In this document: one piece after another, positions 55,736-63,626 of the stretch
Position numbering within the stretch: position 1 is the first letter of the stretch
Layout: each line of letters begins with the position of its first letter
Source of the DNA: Yersinia alsatica
GTDB lineage: Bacteria; Pseudomonadota; Gammaproteobacteria; Enterobacterales; Enterobacteriaceae
Direction of reading: 5' to 3'
Assembly: GCF_902170305.1 (NCBI RefSeq)
Contig: NZ_CABHWW010000034.1
Span: 21,076-85,075 of the forward strand
DNA: 64,000 nt
The notes under the pieces: model-generated
Databases searched by the model: none
Told to the model about the DNA's origin: nothing
The model's input: the letters and a program-made list of their open reading frames with translations, nothing else
Translations under genes and position numbers: made by a program

Positions 55736-56464
55736 ATGCGCGCGACGGACTCTGCGTACCGACACGACAGGCTGGCCCTCAGGCTGTCAGTTATTATCAG
55801 CCGGCTTCTTGCCGGTGAATCTCTTTCACTGAAAGCGCTGTCCGGTGAATTTGGCGTATCTGAACGCACCCTGCGCCGGGATTTTTCTCAGCGTCTGCTT
55901 CATCTGGATCTGACCGGCGATAACGGCTGCTGGCGGTTACGGACAAATCCGATGCGTGATCATACTCCTGGTGCGCTGGCGTTTGCCCGCAACACCGGAA
56001 TAGCCCGCCTCATTCCCTCACAGAGCCGTCAGTTAATGCAGCTGTTGATGGATGAAAACGGCACATCGCCGTGTCTGATAGGTCATGTACATCAGCCTGC
56101 GGGGATCCTCCCGGACTGCTTTCAGCGGCTTGCTGAGGCGATTTACCACCACCGGATGGTCAGCCTGCTGGTTAAGGGCATCCGTCACGACCACCTCGAG
56201 CCCTACCGGCTGATTTTCTCACAGGCATGCTGGTTTCTAGTGGCCTGCCGGCAGGGAGCCATTCACGTTTTCTCGCTTCACGAGATTATCTCCGTCTCGC
56301 TTTCAGAGCAGCATTTCAGACATCGCAACGAGACTAATGCACTAATCGCCATGGAGGACTTTATCAACGCTCTTCCGCATTTTCACTTTATCAGCAACGT
56401 CATTCATACCTTCCGGGAGCATTCTCCCGAACCTCACACCAGACCAAAAGGAGTTAAAACATGA
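55736..56464 (+). CDS. WYL-type transcription regulator
   Basis: A 242-residue regulator with an N-terminal helix-turn-helix (LSVIISRLLAGESLSLKALSGEFGVSERTLRRDFSQRL, residues 17-54). A C-terminal WYL-like domain follows (LLVKGIRHDHLEPYRLIFSQACWFLVACRQ, about residues 143-172). CGGAGG precedes the ATG. Its stop overlaps the next gene's ATG (ATGA), so it is probably the first gene of the envelope-protein unit 55736-58642. WYL domains sense nucleic acid or nucleotides in several phage-defence settings; the ligand here is unknown. Confidence 0.82.
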   Translation: MRATDSAYRHDRLALRLSVIISRLLAGESLSLKALSGEFGVSERTLRRDFSQRLLHLDLTGDNGCWRLRTNPMRDHTPGALAFARNTGIARLIPSQSRQLMQLLMDENGTSPCLIGHVHQPAGILPDCFQRLAEAIYHHRMVSLLVKGIRHDHLEPYRLIFSQACWFLVACRQGAIHVFSLHEIISVSLSEQHFRHRNETNALIAMEDFINALPHFHFISNVIHTFREHSPEPHTRPKGVKT

Positions 56465-56964
56465 AACACGGTAAAGCCCGGTTGCTGAGCGCAGGAATGA
56501 TGCTGGCATCGCTTTCGGCCGTAAATGCCGCTACACCCGACGCACTTATACAGGCACACCACCAGCGCTGCGGCAAACCCGTCTTCTATGCGCAGACCGC
56601 TAACCATAAAAAGGAGGTTGAAATTTGCATCATCTCCCCGTCGGTATCGTACTCATTCGGTAAGACCGGCGCAGAACATAAGGAAATGGACATTACCGTA
56701 CCGGCAAACACCACCACGTATGCATACCAGAGCAATCAGGTAATCAGTCTGCAGGAATTCACGGTCCGGAACGGTAATACCTCATACCAGGTATCTGCCG
56801 GGACAAACGATGAAGGCAGACCGTTCGCGTCCCTGGACGTTTACAAGGGAACACCTGAGACGGGTAAGCATCTGGCGGAAATCCGGCTCGACCCGGATAC
56901 GGTGGTGAACAACATCAGCCATGCACTTGAACAGGAAGGCGTGGCGCAATCAGACAACCTCTGA
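56461..56964 (+). CDS. Exported protein, unknown
   Basis: A 167-residue protein with a signal peptide (MKHGKARLLSAGMMLASLSAVNA, cleavage probably after residue 23) and a mature part predicted as mostly beta strands. Two Cys residues (HHQRCGK and VEICIIS, near residues 37 and 57) could form a disulfide. The ATG overlaps the regulator's stop by four bases. No family recognised. It is the first of several small envelope proteins in a row. Confidence 0.75.
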   Translation: MKHGKARLLSAGMMLASLSAVNAATPDALIQAHHQRCGKPVFYAQTANHKKEVEICIISPSVSYSFGKTGAEHKEMDITVPANTTTYAYQSNQVISLQEFTVRNGNTSYQVSAGTNDEGRPFASLDVYKGTPETGKHLAEIRLDPDTVVNNISHALEQEGVAQSDNL

Positions 56965-56998
56965 GCAGAGGCGTTTTAACGAATGGACTATTCACACA

Positions 56999-57286
56999 AT
57001 GATTAACAGGCAATTAAAAATGACGATGGCTTCCAGGAGCGTATTACTGGCCGTCACGCTGCTGTCAGCGCTGGCCCTGAGCGGCTGTGGTGACAAAAAC
57101 GAACGTGAGTTTATCCGGGGCTGTAAGTCCGGTGGCGGGACAACCGCGGTCTGCGGCTGTATCTGGGAAGAGCTGAAGACGAAATATACCCACGGAGAAC
57201 TGGAGAAAATGAACCAGCAGTACGGCTATGTACCCTCGCGTTTTATGGACAACATGCTGAGCGCCGCTAAGCAGTGCAGAAAATAA
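56999..57286 (+). CDS. Small lipoprotein, unknown
   Basis: A 95-residue lipoprotein: a signal peptide with lipobox LALSGC places the lipidated Cys near residue 30. The mature part has three further Cys residues (GCKSGGG, VCGCIWEELKTKY) and a terminal AAKQCRK, so several disulfides are likely. The ATG at 56999 and another at 57020 are both weakly supported by ribosome sites. The frame open from 56921 overlaps the previous gene and is rejected. No family recognised. Confidence 0.72.
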   Translation: MINRQLKMTMASRSVLLAVTLLSALALSGCGDKNEREFIRGCKSGGGTTAVCGCIWEELKTKYTHGELEKMNQQYGYVPSRFMDNMLSAAKQCRK

Positions 57287-57298
57287 GGACTGAACAGA

Positions 57299-57610
57299 AT
57301 GCCGCTAGTTATTAAATATTTCGCAATTGCCTTCGGCATCGCGCTTGTTGTCGTCCTGTTTAACGTATTCGGGAACACGGGCGAAATCCGCAGTTTCGGG
57401 CAGGGGATGGGGTATCTGTTCTGGATGACGCTCGGTCCCGGTGCCGGTATGACCATCGGCGCGTTCCTGCGCCAGTGGCTGATGCCGGACAGCATCTATA
57501 CCACTGGCGGAATGGGCGGCCTGTTAAAACCCCGGCTGTTCTGGCTTGCGGGTCCTCAGTGTATCGGCTGGCTGGCCGGTCTGATGACGGTGGGTAAACA
57601 GCTGATGTAG
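57299..57610 (+). CDS. Small membrane protein, unknown
   Basis: A 103-residue inner-membrane protein with about three hydrophobic segments (residues 4-24, 38-56, 78-98), the middle one Gly-rich (YLFWMTLGPGAGMTIGAF). AGGAC precedes the ATG, and it follows the lipoprotein gene by 12 bases. No family recognised. Confidence 0.7.
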   Translation: MPLVIKYFAIAFGIALVVVLFNVFGNTGEIRSFGQGMGYLFWMTLGPGAGMTIGAFLRQWLMPDSIYTTGGMGGLLKPRLFWLAGPQCIGWLAGLMTVGKQLM

Positions 57611-57691
57611 TGCCTTACTCGAAGAAATTCACCCCTACACCATACAAGAATGGCAATAAATTTAAATATCTTTCAGAAAGGAAAGACCCTC

Positions 57692-58048
57692 ATGTTTAAA
57701 CATGTACTGACTGCCACGCTGCTCATCATAAGCGCCTCTGCCCTGGCTGACACTGCGCCTCTGTCCGTGAATTCACAGGGAACGTATCTGATTAATAATC
57801 CGAATCTCCCCGTCTGGCAGCTCACCCTGACCAGCCTGGAAAACGACATCACCATTAAGTCACTCACGCTCAACCGGGGCATCTGCCTGATTTCCATCGC
57901 AGGCCGGGGTAAGAATATGAACAAACGTCTGGGCTACGGGCAGACGTTCTCTTTCACCACACCGAGTAACAGTAACTTCACCCAGTGTCGCCCACTGGAG
58001 CTGACAGTCCAGACCAGCAAGGGACCATACACCTTTAACTGGCAGTAA
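57692..58048 (+). CDS. Small exported protein, unknown
   Basis: A 118-residue protein from the ATG at 57692 with AGGAAAG upstream. Its signal peptide is MFKHVLTATLLIISASALA (cleavage after about residue 19). The mature part is beta-rich with two Cys residues (NRGICLISI and NFTQCRPLE), a likely disulfide, and ends in GPYTFNW. An upstream frame from 57650 is rejected. No family recognised; the size and shape would fit a periplasmic binding or inhibitor protein. Confidence 0.72.
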   Translation: MFKHVLTATLLIISASALADTAPLSVNSQGTYLINNPNLPVWQLTLTSLENDITIKSLTLNRGICLISIAGRGKNMNKRLGYGQTFSFTTPSNSNFTQCRPLELTVQTSKGPYTFNWQ

Positions 58049-58108
58049 GGGCAACCGCTTTTTCTGCACTCAATATCTGAAGCCATTATCTGATAAGGAA
58101 ATTATCCC

Positions 58109-58642
58109 ATGACCGACATCATTACCCTAAGCCAGCGGCTGAATACCCGTACGCTGCATTTTGTCCTGCTCAGCATGGCCACCTGCGGCGTCTGGCCGCT
58201 GCTCTGGCTCTACAAAAAGCAGGATATCATCAGCGAAACTACGGGTTATCCGTTTTACGGCAATTTGTTTGTTATATGGCTCACCGTCTGTTTCGGGCTC
58301 AGCCGCCAGCTGGGTGCTATGGCAGCGCCTGACCCGTACGGCTATGACTCAACCGGCGATATCCTGCTGGCCATCAGCGGGCTGCTCTCAGTGGCCAGTG
58401 GAGTGATGTATGTGGTCTGGGCCTTTAAGGCGAGAACGGCTCTGCGTCACTATGCGCTGAACACGTTTCGCTTTGACCTGAAGATGAACGCCTTTTATAC
58501 CGTGCTGTTTAACGTCTTCTACATCACGTACTGCATCAATGACATGCAGCAGGCGCTGGCGAAGCACCAGATTATTCACGGCACTCCCGCAACATCGAAT
58601 GAACCCGCTCCGGCCAGGGCAGAACAGACGAACCCGTCCTGA
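58109..58642 (+). CDS. DUF4234-like membrane protein
   Basis: A 177-residue membrane protein with about four membrane segments. The N-terminal 'FVLLSMATCGVWPLLWLYKKQDII' is like the DUF4234 domain, which typically begins with a hydrophobic stretch and a W-x-Y basic turn. The C-terminal tail is hydrophilic and Pro/Ala-rich. AAGGAA lies before the ATG. It closes the run of envelope genes that starts at 56461. Confidence 0.68.
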   Translation: MTDIITLSQRLNTRTLHFVLLSMATCGVWPLLWLYKKQDIISETTGYPFYGNLFVIWLTVCFGLSRQLGAMAAPDPYGYDSTGDILLAISGLLSVASGVMYVVWAFKARTALRHYALNTFRFDLKMNAFYTVLFNVFYITYCINDMQQALAKHQIIHGTPATSNEPAPARAEQTNPS

Positions 58643-58731
58643 CGACTGCCACAACACAGGTATTACACACCACCGACACCCTGCTCATCCGAGCGGGGCG
58701 TTTTCTTTTGTCTCTCAGAAAGGAAATTTCC

Positions 58732-59550
58732 ATGCGCTTAGCCAGCCGTTTTGGCGCTGCCAGCCTCGTGCGCCGCGACCGTCCGTTAACCCGCGATGAA
58801 CTGGCGCACTATGTGCCCAGCGTCTTCAGCGAAGAAAAACATGCATCCCGCAGCGAGCGTTACACGTACATCCCGACCATCACCCTGCTGGATAACCTGC
58901 AGCGGGAAGGCTTCCAGCCGTTCTTTGCCTGCCAGACACGCGTGCGCGACCTGAATAAACGCGACCACACAAAGCACATGCTGCGCCTCAGGCGTGAGGG
59001 GCAAATCACCGGCAAACAGGTCCCCGAAATCATCCTGCTTAACAGTCACGACGGCTCCAGCTCCTACCAGATGCTGCCGGGGTTGTTTCGCTTTGTCTGC
59101 CAGAACGGGCTTGTCTGCGGCGAAACCTTTGGTGAGGTGCGCGTGCCGCATAAGGGCAATGTGGTGGAGAAAGTCATTGAAGGGGCTTATGAGGTGCTGG
59201 GGATATTTGACAGGGTTGAAGAAAAACGGGATGTCATGCAGTCGCTTTTACTTCCCCCACCGGCACAGCAGGCTTTTGCAAAAGCCGCGCTGACGTACCG
59301 CTTTGGTGAAGAGCACCAGCCGGTGACGGCATCCCAGATACTGACGCCCCGACGCTATGAAGACCGTCAGGACGACCTGTGGTCAGTTTTCAATCGTTGC
59401 CAGGAGAACCTGCTGAAAGGGGGACTGCCTGGACGGACCGCCAAAGGCAAACGCAGTCAGACGCGCGCAGTTAAAGGCATAGACGGCGACGTTAAGCTCA
59501 ACCGGGCGCTCTGGGTAATGGCGGAAGAACTGCAGCAGGCGCTGAGCTGA
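58732..59550 (+). CDS. yafZ: YafZ-like DUF932 protein
   Basis: A 272-residue DUF932 protein of the YafZ/YkfC type found in CP4-like islands and plasmids. The ATG at 58732 follows AAAGGAAA; a start eight codons earlier lacks such a site. Typical family stretches are YTYIPTITLLDNLQREGFQPFFACQTRVRD, EIILLNSHDGSSSYQMLPGLFRFVCQNGL and the C-terminal WSVFNRCQENLLKGGL. Its function is unknown. The stop overlaps the next gene's start. Confidence 0.87.
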   Translation: MRLASRFGAASLVRRDRPLTRDELAHYVPSVFSEEKHASRSERYTYIPTITLLDNLQREGFQPFFACQTRVRDLNKRDHTKHMLRLRREGQITGKQVPEIILLNSHDGSSSYQMLPGLFRFVCQNGLVCGETFGEVRVPHKGNVVEKVIEGAYEVLGIFDRVEEKRDVMQSLLLPPPAQQAFAKAALTYRFGEEHQPVTASQILTPRRYEDRQDDLWSVFNRCQENLLKGGLPGRTAKGKRSQTRAVKGIDGDVKLNRALWVMAEELQQALS

Positions 59551-59804
59551 TGCCACCGCTGCCCGATAACGCCCGCCAGCCCCCCTCTTATCCGCACTCC
59601 CTGGAGAACAATCCCTGCTGCCGCTCCATCTCCGATGACGACCTCTGCGCATGGTGTTCGCATCTTCTTTATCGTCCCGGTGAACTCAGCCTGTGCAGCT
59701 TAAGCATCACTGAAGGTCACTGGCCCTCCCGCTGTGATGAGGATGGCTATGCGCAGTCCTGCCCGTCACTCCGGCTTAACCAACATCCCCAACCCGATAA
59801 ATAA
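59550..59804 (+). CDS. Small Cys-rich protein, unknown
   Basis: An 84-residue protein whose ATG overlaps the previous stop (TGATG). It has six or more Cys residues, including NPCCRS and DDLCAWCSHLLY, so it may bind a metal. It is Pro/Ser-rich otherwise. Coupled translation with the DUF932 gene supports it as real; no family recognised. Confidence 0.6.
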   Translation: MPPLPDNARQPPSYPHSLENNPCCRSISDDDLCAWCSHLLYRPGELSLCSLSITEGHWPSRCDEDGYAQSCPSLRLNQHPQPDK

Positions 59805-59820
59805 ACAAGGAAAAACTAAC

Positions 59821-60300
59821 ATGACCGATATTATTAACCTTAACAATACCCTCCCGTTACAACCACAACCTGCCGGTATCTGTTCTTCACCCTCGCTGAC
59901 CGCCACCCTCGTGCAGGACGAGCAGCGCGTGGGGTTCTGGCCGCAGCACTTCGGCAGCATACCGCAGTGGATAATCCTCGAACCGACCGTCTTCGCCTGG
60001 ATGGACCGCTTCTGTGCAGACTACAACGGCGGCATCTGGCAGTTTTACACACTGAGTAACGGCGGTGCGTTTATGGCCCCGGAATCGGAGAACAATGAAC
60101 CCAGGACGCTGTTCAATACCCTGAACGGTAACGGCGGTGAACTCAGCGCTGAAGCCGCTGGGATTGCGGTTTGCCTTATCTCCTACAGCCACCACGCGTG
60201 CCGTACCGAATGCGATGCCATGACGGCGCACTACTACCGACTGCGGGACTACGCGCTCAGCCACGCGGAATGCAACGCCATCATGCACATCATCGACTGA
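59821..60300 (+). CDS. yfjX: ArdB/KlcA-type antirestriction protein
   Basis: Antirestriction protein of 159 residues, the family length. It begins MTDIINLNN, then ATLVQDEQRVGFWPQHFG, WMDRFCADYNGGIWQFYTLSNGGAFM and 'SAEAAGIAVCLISYSHHA', which are the ArdB/KlcA signature stretches. The family blocks type I restriction enzymes when DNA enters a new host. AAGGAA precedes the ATG at 59821; an upstream frame is rejected. It is interesting next to an island that also carries its own restriction system. Confidence 0.92.
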   Translation: MTDIINLNNTLPLQPQPAGICSSPSLTATLVQDEQRVGFWPQHFGSIPQWIILEPTVFAWMDRFCADYNGGIWQFYTLSNGGAFMAPESENNEPRTLFNTLNGNGGELSAEAAGIAVCLISYSHHACRTECDAMTAHYYRLRDYALSHAECNAIMHIID

Positions 60301-60311
60301 GGTCAGCCGCG

Positions 60312-60791
60312 ATGGAACAACAGTTACCGTTGTTTGCCCGTGAATTAGCCCCTGCCGACCAGCAGACGGTCAGGGAAGCCTTAACCCTGCTGGAGTGTCA
60401 GCTACGTGAACCCGGCGCGTCATTTACTTCCAGCCATGCTGTCCGCGACTGGCTTCGTCTGCAGCTCGCCTCACTGGAGCGGGAAGAGTTTACCGTACTC
60501 TTTCTCGATAACCAGCATCGACTGATAGCCCATGAAACGCTCTTCACCGGTACCATCAACCATACACAGGTCCATCCCCGTGAAGTGGTGAAATCAGGTC
60601 TGAAGCATAACTGCGCCGCTGTCATTGTCGCTCATTGCCATCCGTCAGGACTTGCTGACCCCAGCAATGCAGATCGGCAGGTCACTATACGTATTCAGCA
60701 GGCGCTGGAACTGGTGGATATCCGTCTGCTGGATCACCTGGTGGTCGGCGGTATGGAAATCACCTCGTTTGCCGAGAAAGGCTGGCTGTAG
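60312..60791 (+). CDS. yfjY: RadC-like JAB-domain protein
   Basis: RadC/YeeS/YfjY-type protein of 159 residues. The JAMM metal site is visible: a Glu upstream (VHPREVVKS region), H-x-H in VAHCHPSG and SNAD downstream. It starts at the ATG 60312 (MEQQLPLFARELAPADQQ). It lies 11 bases after the antirestriction gene. In spite of the RadC name, a repair role is not established; the JAB fold suggests a peptidase or deubiquitinase-like enzyme. Confidence 0.9.
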   Translation: MEQQLPLFARELAPADQQTVREALTLLECQLREPGASFTSSHAVRDWLRLQLASLEREEFTVLFLDNQHRLIAHETLFTGTINHTQVHPREVVKSGLKHNCAAVIVAHCHPSGLADPSNADRQVTIRIQQALELVDIRLLDHLVVGGMEITSFAEKGWL

Positions 60792-60811
60792 CACAACAGG
60801 AAAATAACCCG

Positions 60812-61033
60812 ATGAAAATTATCAGTAAACGTCAGGCAATGGCGATATACCGCCAGCACCCTAAGTCCCGACTGTTTCGCTTCTGTACCGGGAAATACAC
60901 GTGGTCCGGCAGCGTCTGCCACTACGCCGGTCGGGAAGTGCAGGATATCAGCGGTGTACTCGCGGTCTTCGCAGAACGTCGTCAGGACCGCAACGGCCCC
61001 TATGTCGTATTACGCAGCGTCACGCTGAATTAA
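60812..61033 (+). CDS. yeeT: YeeT-like DUF987 protein
   Basis: A 73-residue DUF987 protein (MKIISKRQAMAIYRQHPKSRLFRFCTGKY). It is the usual gene between yeeS and the antitoxin yeeU in CP4-like islands. AGGAAAA precedes the ATG. Function unknown. Confidence 0.87.
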   Translation: MKIISKRQAMAIYRQHPKSRLFRFCTGKYTWSGSVCHYAGREVQDISGVLAVFAERRQDRNGPYVVLRSVTLN

Positions 61034-61056
61034 CACACGTTTAAGGAAGGCTAAAA

Positions 61057-61419
61057 TTGTCGAATAAAATACCGGCAGCAAACCACGATATCGCTGAACC
61101 CTGGTGGGGGCTTAAACGCAGTATCACGCCCTGTTTTGGCGCTCGCCTGGTGCAGGAGAACAACCGGCTGCACTATCTCGCTGACCGTGCCAGTATCACC
61201 GGACAGTTCAGCGACGCGGATTTACGCCATCTTGACCAGGCATTCCCGCTGCTGTTGAAACAACTTGAACTGATGCTCACAAGTGATGAACTCACTCCAC
61301 GCCATCAGCACTGTGTCACGTTATACGCAAAAGGGCTGACCTGCGAGGCGGACAGCCTCGGCTCGCATGGATACGTGTACGTGGCGATTTACCCAACACC
61401 ATCTGAAGCAACCGCGTAA
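61057..61419 (+). CDS. cbeA: Type IV antitoxin CbeA (YeeU/YfjZ)
   Basis: Antitoxin of 120 residues with a TTG start after an AAGGAAGG site. Family stretches are EPWWGLKRSITPCFGARLVQENNRLHYLADRA and 'LTPRHQHCVTLYAKGLTCEADSLGSHGYVYVAIYP'. In E. coli it stabilises MreB and FtsZ filaments and so counters CbtA without binding it. It is 51 bases upstream of cbtA. Confidence 0.93.
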   Translation: MSNKIPAANHDIAEPWWGLKRSITPCFGARLVQENNRLHYLADRASITGQFSDADLRHLDQAFPLLLKQLELMLTSDELTPRHQHCVTLYAKGLTCEADSLGSHGYVYVAIYPTPSEATA

Positions 61420-61470
61420 ACCTTCGCACTACTTTCCCTCGTTTTAACCCATCAACAAAGAGATCCCACT

Positions 61471-61848
61471 ATGCAAACCCAACCACTATCCTCCACGCAG
61501 GAGGCTTCGTCACGTCCGACGCCCGTTGAAATCTGGCAGCAACTTCTTATATATCTGCTGGAAAGACATTACGGCCTTTTGCTTCAAGACACACAGTTTG
61601 GTGATGGCAATGTGATTCAGCAGCATATTGATGCCGGGATTTCACTGGCAGATGCACTCAATTTTCTCGTTGAAAAATCTGAGCTGGTACGAATTGATCT
61701 CCCCGGTTTCTCCATTCAGCATCAGTCTCAGTTCATCAGCGCTATTGACATACTCCGGGCCAGAAAGGTCACCGGCCTGATGCAACGTACCGGCTATAAA
61801 GCAGTGACTTGCGCCATCAGTGGACGCTCTTCCGGGGGGCAGCAATGA
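61471..61848 (+). CDS. cbtA: Type IV toxin CbtA (YeeV/YkfI)
   Basis: Toxin of 125 residues that in E. coli blocks MreB and FtsZ polymerisation and rounds the cell. It shows 'PVEIWQQLLIYLLERHYGLLLQDTQFGDGNVIQQHIDAGISLADALNFLVEKSELVRID', the full family core, and IDILRARKVTGLM. It ends in ATGA overlap with the next gene. Looks intact, as does its antitoxin. Confidence 0.93.
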   Translation: MQTQPLSSTQEASSRPTPVEIWQQLLIYLLERHYGLLLQDTQFGDGNVIQQHIDAGISLADALNFLVEKSELVRIDLPGFSIQHQSQFISAIDILRARKVTGLMQRTGYKAVTCAISGRSSGGQQ

Positions 61849-62336
61849 GACTGTCCCTCACAGTAGAAGCCGACACCATTAACGTTTTGGCCCTGAATTC
61901 GGGCCGGATCGCCGTGGATATTGACGGTATTGAACTGGCCGACCTGATTAATGTGGTCTGCGATAACGGATATTTACTTCGCGTTGCTGACGAGCCAGGA
62001 AGACTGATTGTTGAAGATCCACTTTCGCCTGTCGCCCGCGTTAACGGCATTCAGTGCAGCACCGCACATATCACGGAGGAAGACAATGCTCTGCTGTTTA
62101 CTCTTTCACACCAGTATGAAGACTTTGGTGAGTCTGAATGGATTTCGTACACCGGTTCGGGTTATCTGCTCAACCTGGGCGCGTGGTCGTTTCCGGTATT
62201 ACGCCTCAAACGTCTCGGTCTGTCGAAAGCCTGTCGTCGCCTGGTGGTGACGCTTATCCGTCGCTATTCCGCTGGCATCATTCATCTGGATGCCTTTGGC
62301 GAAGTACTGCCGGGCTTCGCTACGTTTGACTGGTAG
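61845..62336 (+). CDS. DUF5983-like protein
   Basis: A 163-residue protein from the ATG at 61845, overlapping the cbtA stop by four bases. It follows the toxin in many CP4-like islands as DUF5983. 'LLNLGAWSFPVLRLKRLGLSKACRRLVVTLIRRY' is a basic conserved region. Coupling to cbtA suggests a role in toxin control, which is inference. Confidence 0.75.
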   Translation: MRLSLTVEADTINVLALNSGRIAVDIDGIELADLINVVCDNGYLLRVADEPGRLIVEDPLSPVARVNGIQCSTAHITEEDNALLFTLSHQYEDFGESEWISYTGSGYLLNLGAWSFPVLRLKRLGLSKACRRLVVTLIRRYSAGIIHLDAFGEVLPGFATFDW

Positions 62337-62365
62337 CGCAACCTCAATCTCCATAAGGTTTTCAC

Positions 62366-62569
62366 ATGCCGGAATTAACCACCGAAGCGGCTCTCAACAT
62401 TCTGATCGACTGGCTGCAGGACAACATCGATTGTGGCAGCGAGATTATCTTCGACAACGACGAAGACAACACCGATTCAGCAAAGTTGTTGCCCCGAGTT
62501 GAACAGGCATTACAGAACGTTCGCGATCTCCACCATCTTCAGCTTTTGCAACAGGCCAGTACAGATTGA
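62366..62569 (+). CDS. DUF957-like protein
   Basis: A 67-residue acidic protein with the DUF957 pattern: LNILIDWLQDNIDCGSEIIFDNDEDNTDSAKLLPRVEQAL. A standard gene after cbtA and DUF5983 in CP4-type islands. AAGG precedes the ATG. Function unknown. Confidence 0.82.
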   Translation: MPELTTEAALNILIDWLQDNIDCGSEIIFDNDEDNTDSAKLLPRVEQALQNVRDLHHLQLLQQASTD

Positions 62570-62648
62570 CCACCGAACCGTACTCATCACTTACTCATAA
62601 GCGCCAGCCCTCACCGGCTGGCATTTTGCTTTATATAAGGAAAAAATA

Positions 62649-63497
62649 ATGACCGGACAGGCTACTACTGAACCCGACGTCTTAACCAGGCACACTGACG
62701 TCATTTGCTCGACCAGTATCGAACGTATTGTCACCGGACGTAACGCTGCGCTGGCGCAAATTGAAGCGCTGATCCAGCAACTTAATGATATCTCGTCGCT
62801 GACCCGCAGTATCGGCGGTAAAACGGCCCTGGACTGGGCCATGAAGCAGGATTTTCGCTGCGGCTGCTGGCTGATGGAGAAACCAGAAACGGCAATGAAG
62901 GCTATCACCCGCAGTCTCGATCGCGGCATATGGCGGGATCTGATGAAAAAGTCCGGGATGCTGTCGCTCATGGACGCTCAGGCCCGTGATGAATGGTACC
63001 GAAACCTTGAAGGGGACGACATTCCTGTTGTAAGCGAAGCGAATGTTCTCAGTACCTTTGAGCTACTGCATCAGAGCAAGGGTGAGGTATTTGAACGTGG
63101 CGTCATCAACGTATTTAAAAGCTTATCGTGGGATTTTAAGACGAACTCACCCTGTAAATTTGGCAGGAAAATCATCGTCACGGGGCTGGTCAAATGTGAC
63201 CGGTGGGGATTTGGTCTGAACTGGGGGTGGCAGCGTGACAGGCTGGCTGACCTGGAGCGTATGCTGATGCTCCTCGACGGCCAACCCTTTCCCGACAACC
63301 GCGCCGATGTTACCCGTCGTCTCGGCGATCATATCCATGAAAACAGGCACAGCAATCGTTATGAGGATGAGATGTTTGCGATCAAATATTTTCAGAAGGG
63401 TACTGCGCATATCAGCTTCAAAAGGCCAGAACTGCTTGATAAAATGAACGACATTGTAGCGAAGCATTTTCCTTCGATGTTACCCGCTCGTTCCTGA
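62649..63497 (+). CDS. DUF4942 protein
   Basis: A 282-residue protein of the DUF4942 type. It has 'SIERIVTGRNAALAQIEALIQQL' near the N-terminus, 'AMKQDFRCGCWLMEKPETAMKAITRSLDRGIWRDLMKKSGM' in the middle, and a C-terminal 'DEMFAIKYFQKGTAHISFKRPELLDKMN'. TAAGGAA precedes the ATG. It is the last gene of the island before the right attachment site. Function unknown. Confidence 0.85.
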   Translation: MTGQATTEPDVLTRHTDVICSTSIERIVTGRNAALAQIEALIQQLNDISSLTRSIGGKTALDWAMKQDFRCGCWLMEKPETAMKAITRSLDRGIWRDLMKKSGMLSLMDAQARDEWYRNLEGDDIPVVSEANVLSTFELLHQSKGEVFERGVINVFKSLSWDFKTNSPCKFGRKIIVTGLVKCDRWGFGLNWGWQRDRLADLERMLMLLDGQPFPDNRADVTRRLGDHIHENRHSNRYEDEMFAIKYFQKGTAHISFKRPELLDKMNDIVAKHFPSMLPARS

Positions 63498-63606
63498 GTT
63501 TGAATCCCCCGATCCAGCACCAAAAAGGACAGAGGGTACAATTGAGGGTACAAAAACAATCAAACCAAAAATAAATCATAAAATTTAATAAATTAACTCA
63601 ATACAT
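63498..63606. other. Island end before the right attachment site
   Basis: A short AT-rich stretch after the last island gene. It contains GAGGGTACAATTGAGGGTACA, a direct repeat of a GAGGGTACAA motif that also appears near the left end (about 17740-17760, CGAGGGTACAACTGAGGGTATA). These paired copies at both island ends could be integrase arm sites. Confidence 0.5.
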
Positions 63607-63626
63607 CGATTCCGAGTCCGGCACCA
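63607..63626 (+). repeat. Right attachment site, near copy of tRNA-Phe 3' end
   Basis: Matches the last 21 bases of the tRNA at 17597-17617 except for one missing G in the GGG run. It lies about 110 bases after the last island gene, so it is the probable right boundary. The missing base may reflect mutation after integration. Confidence 0.82.
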
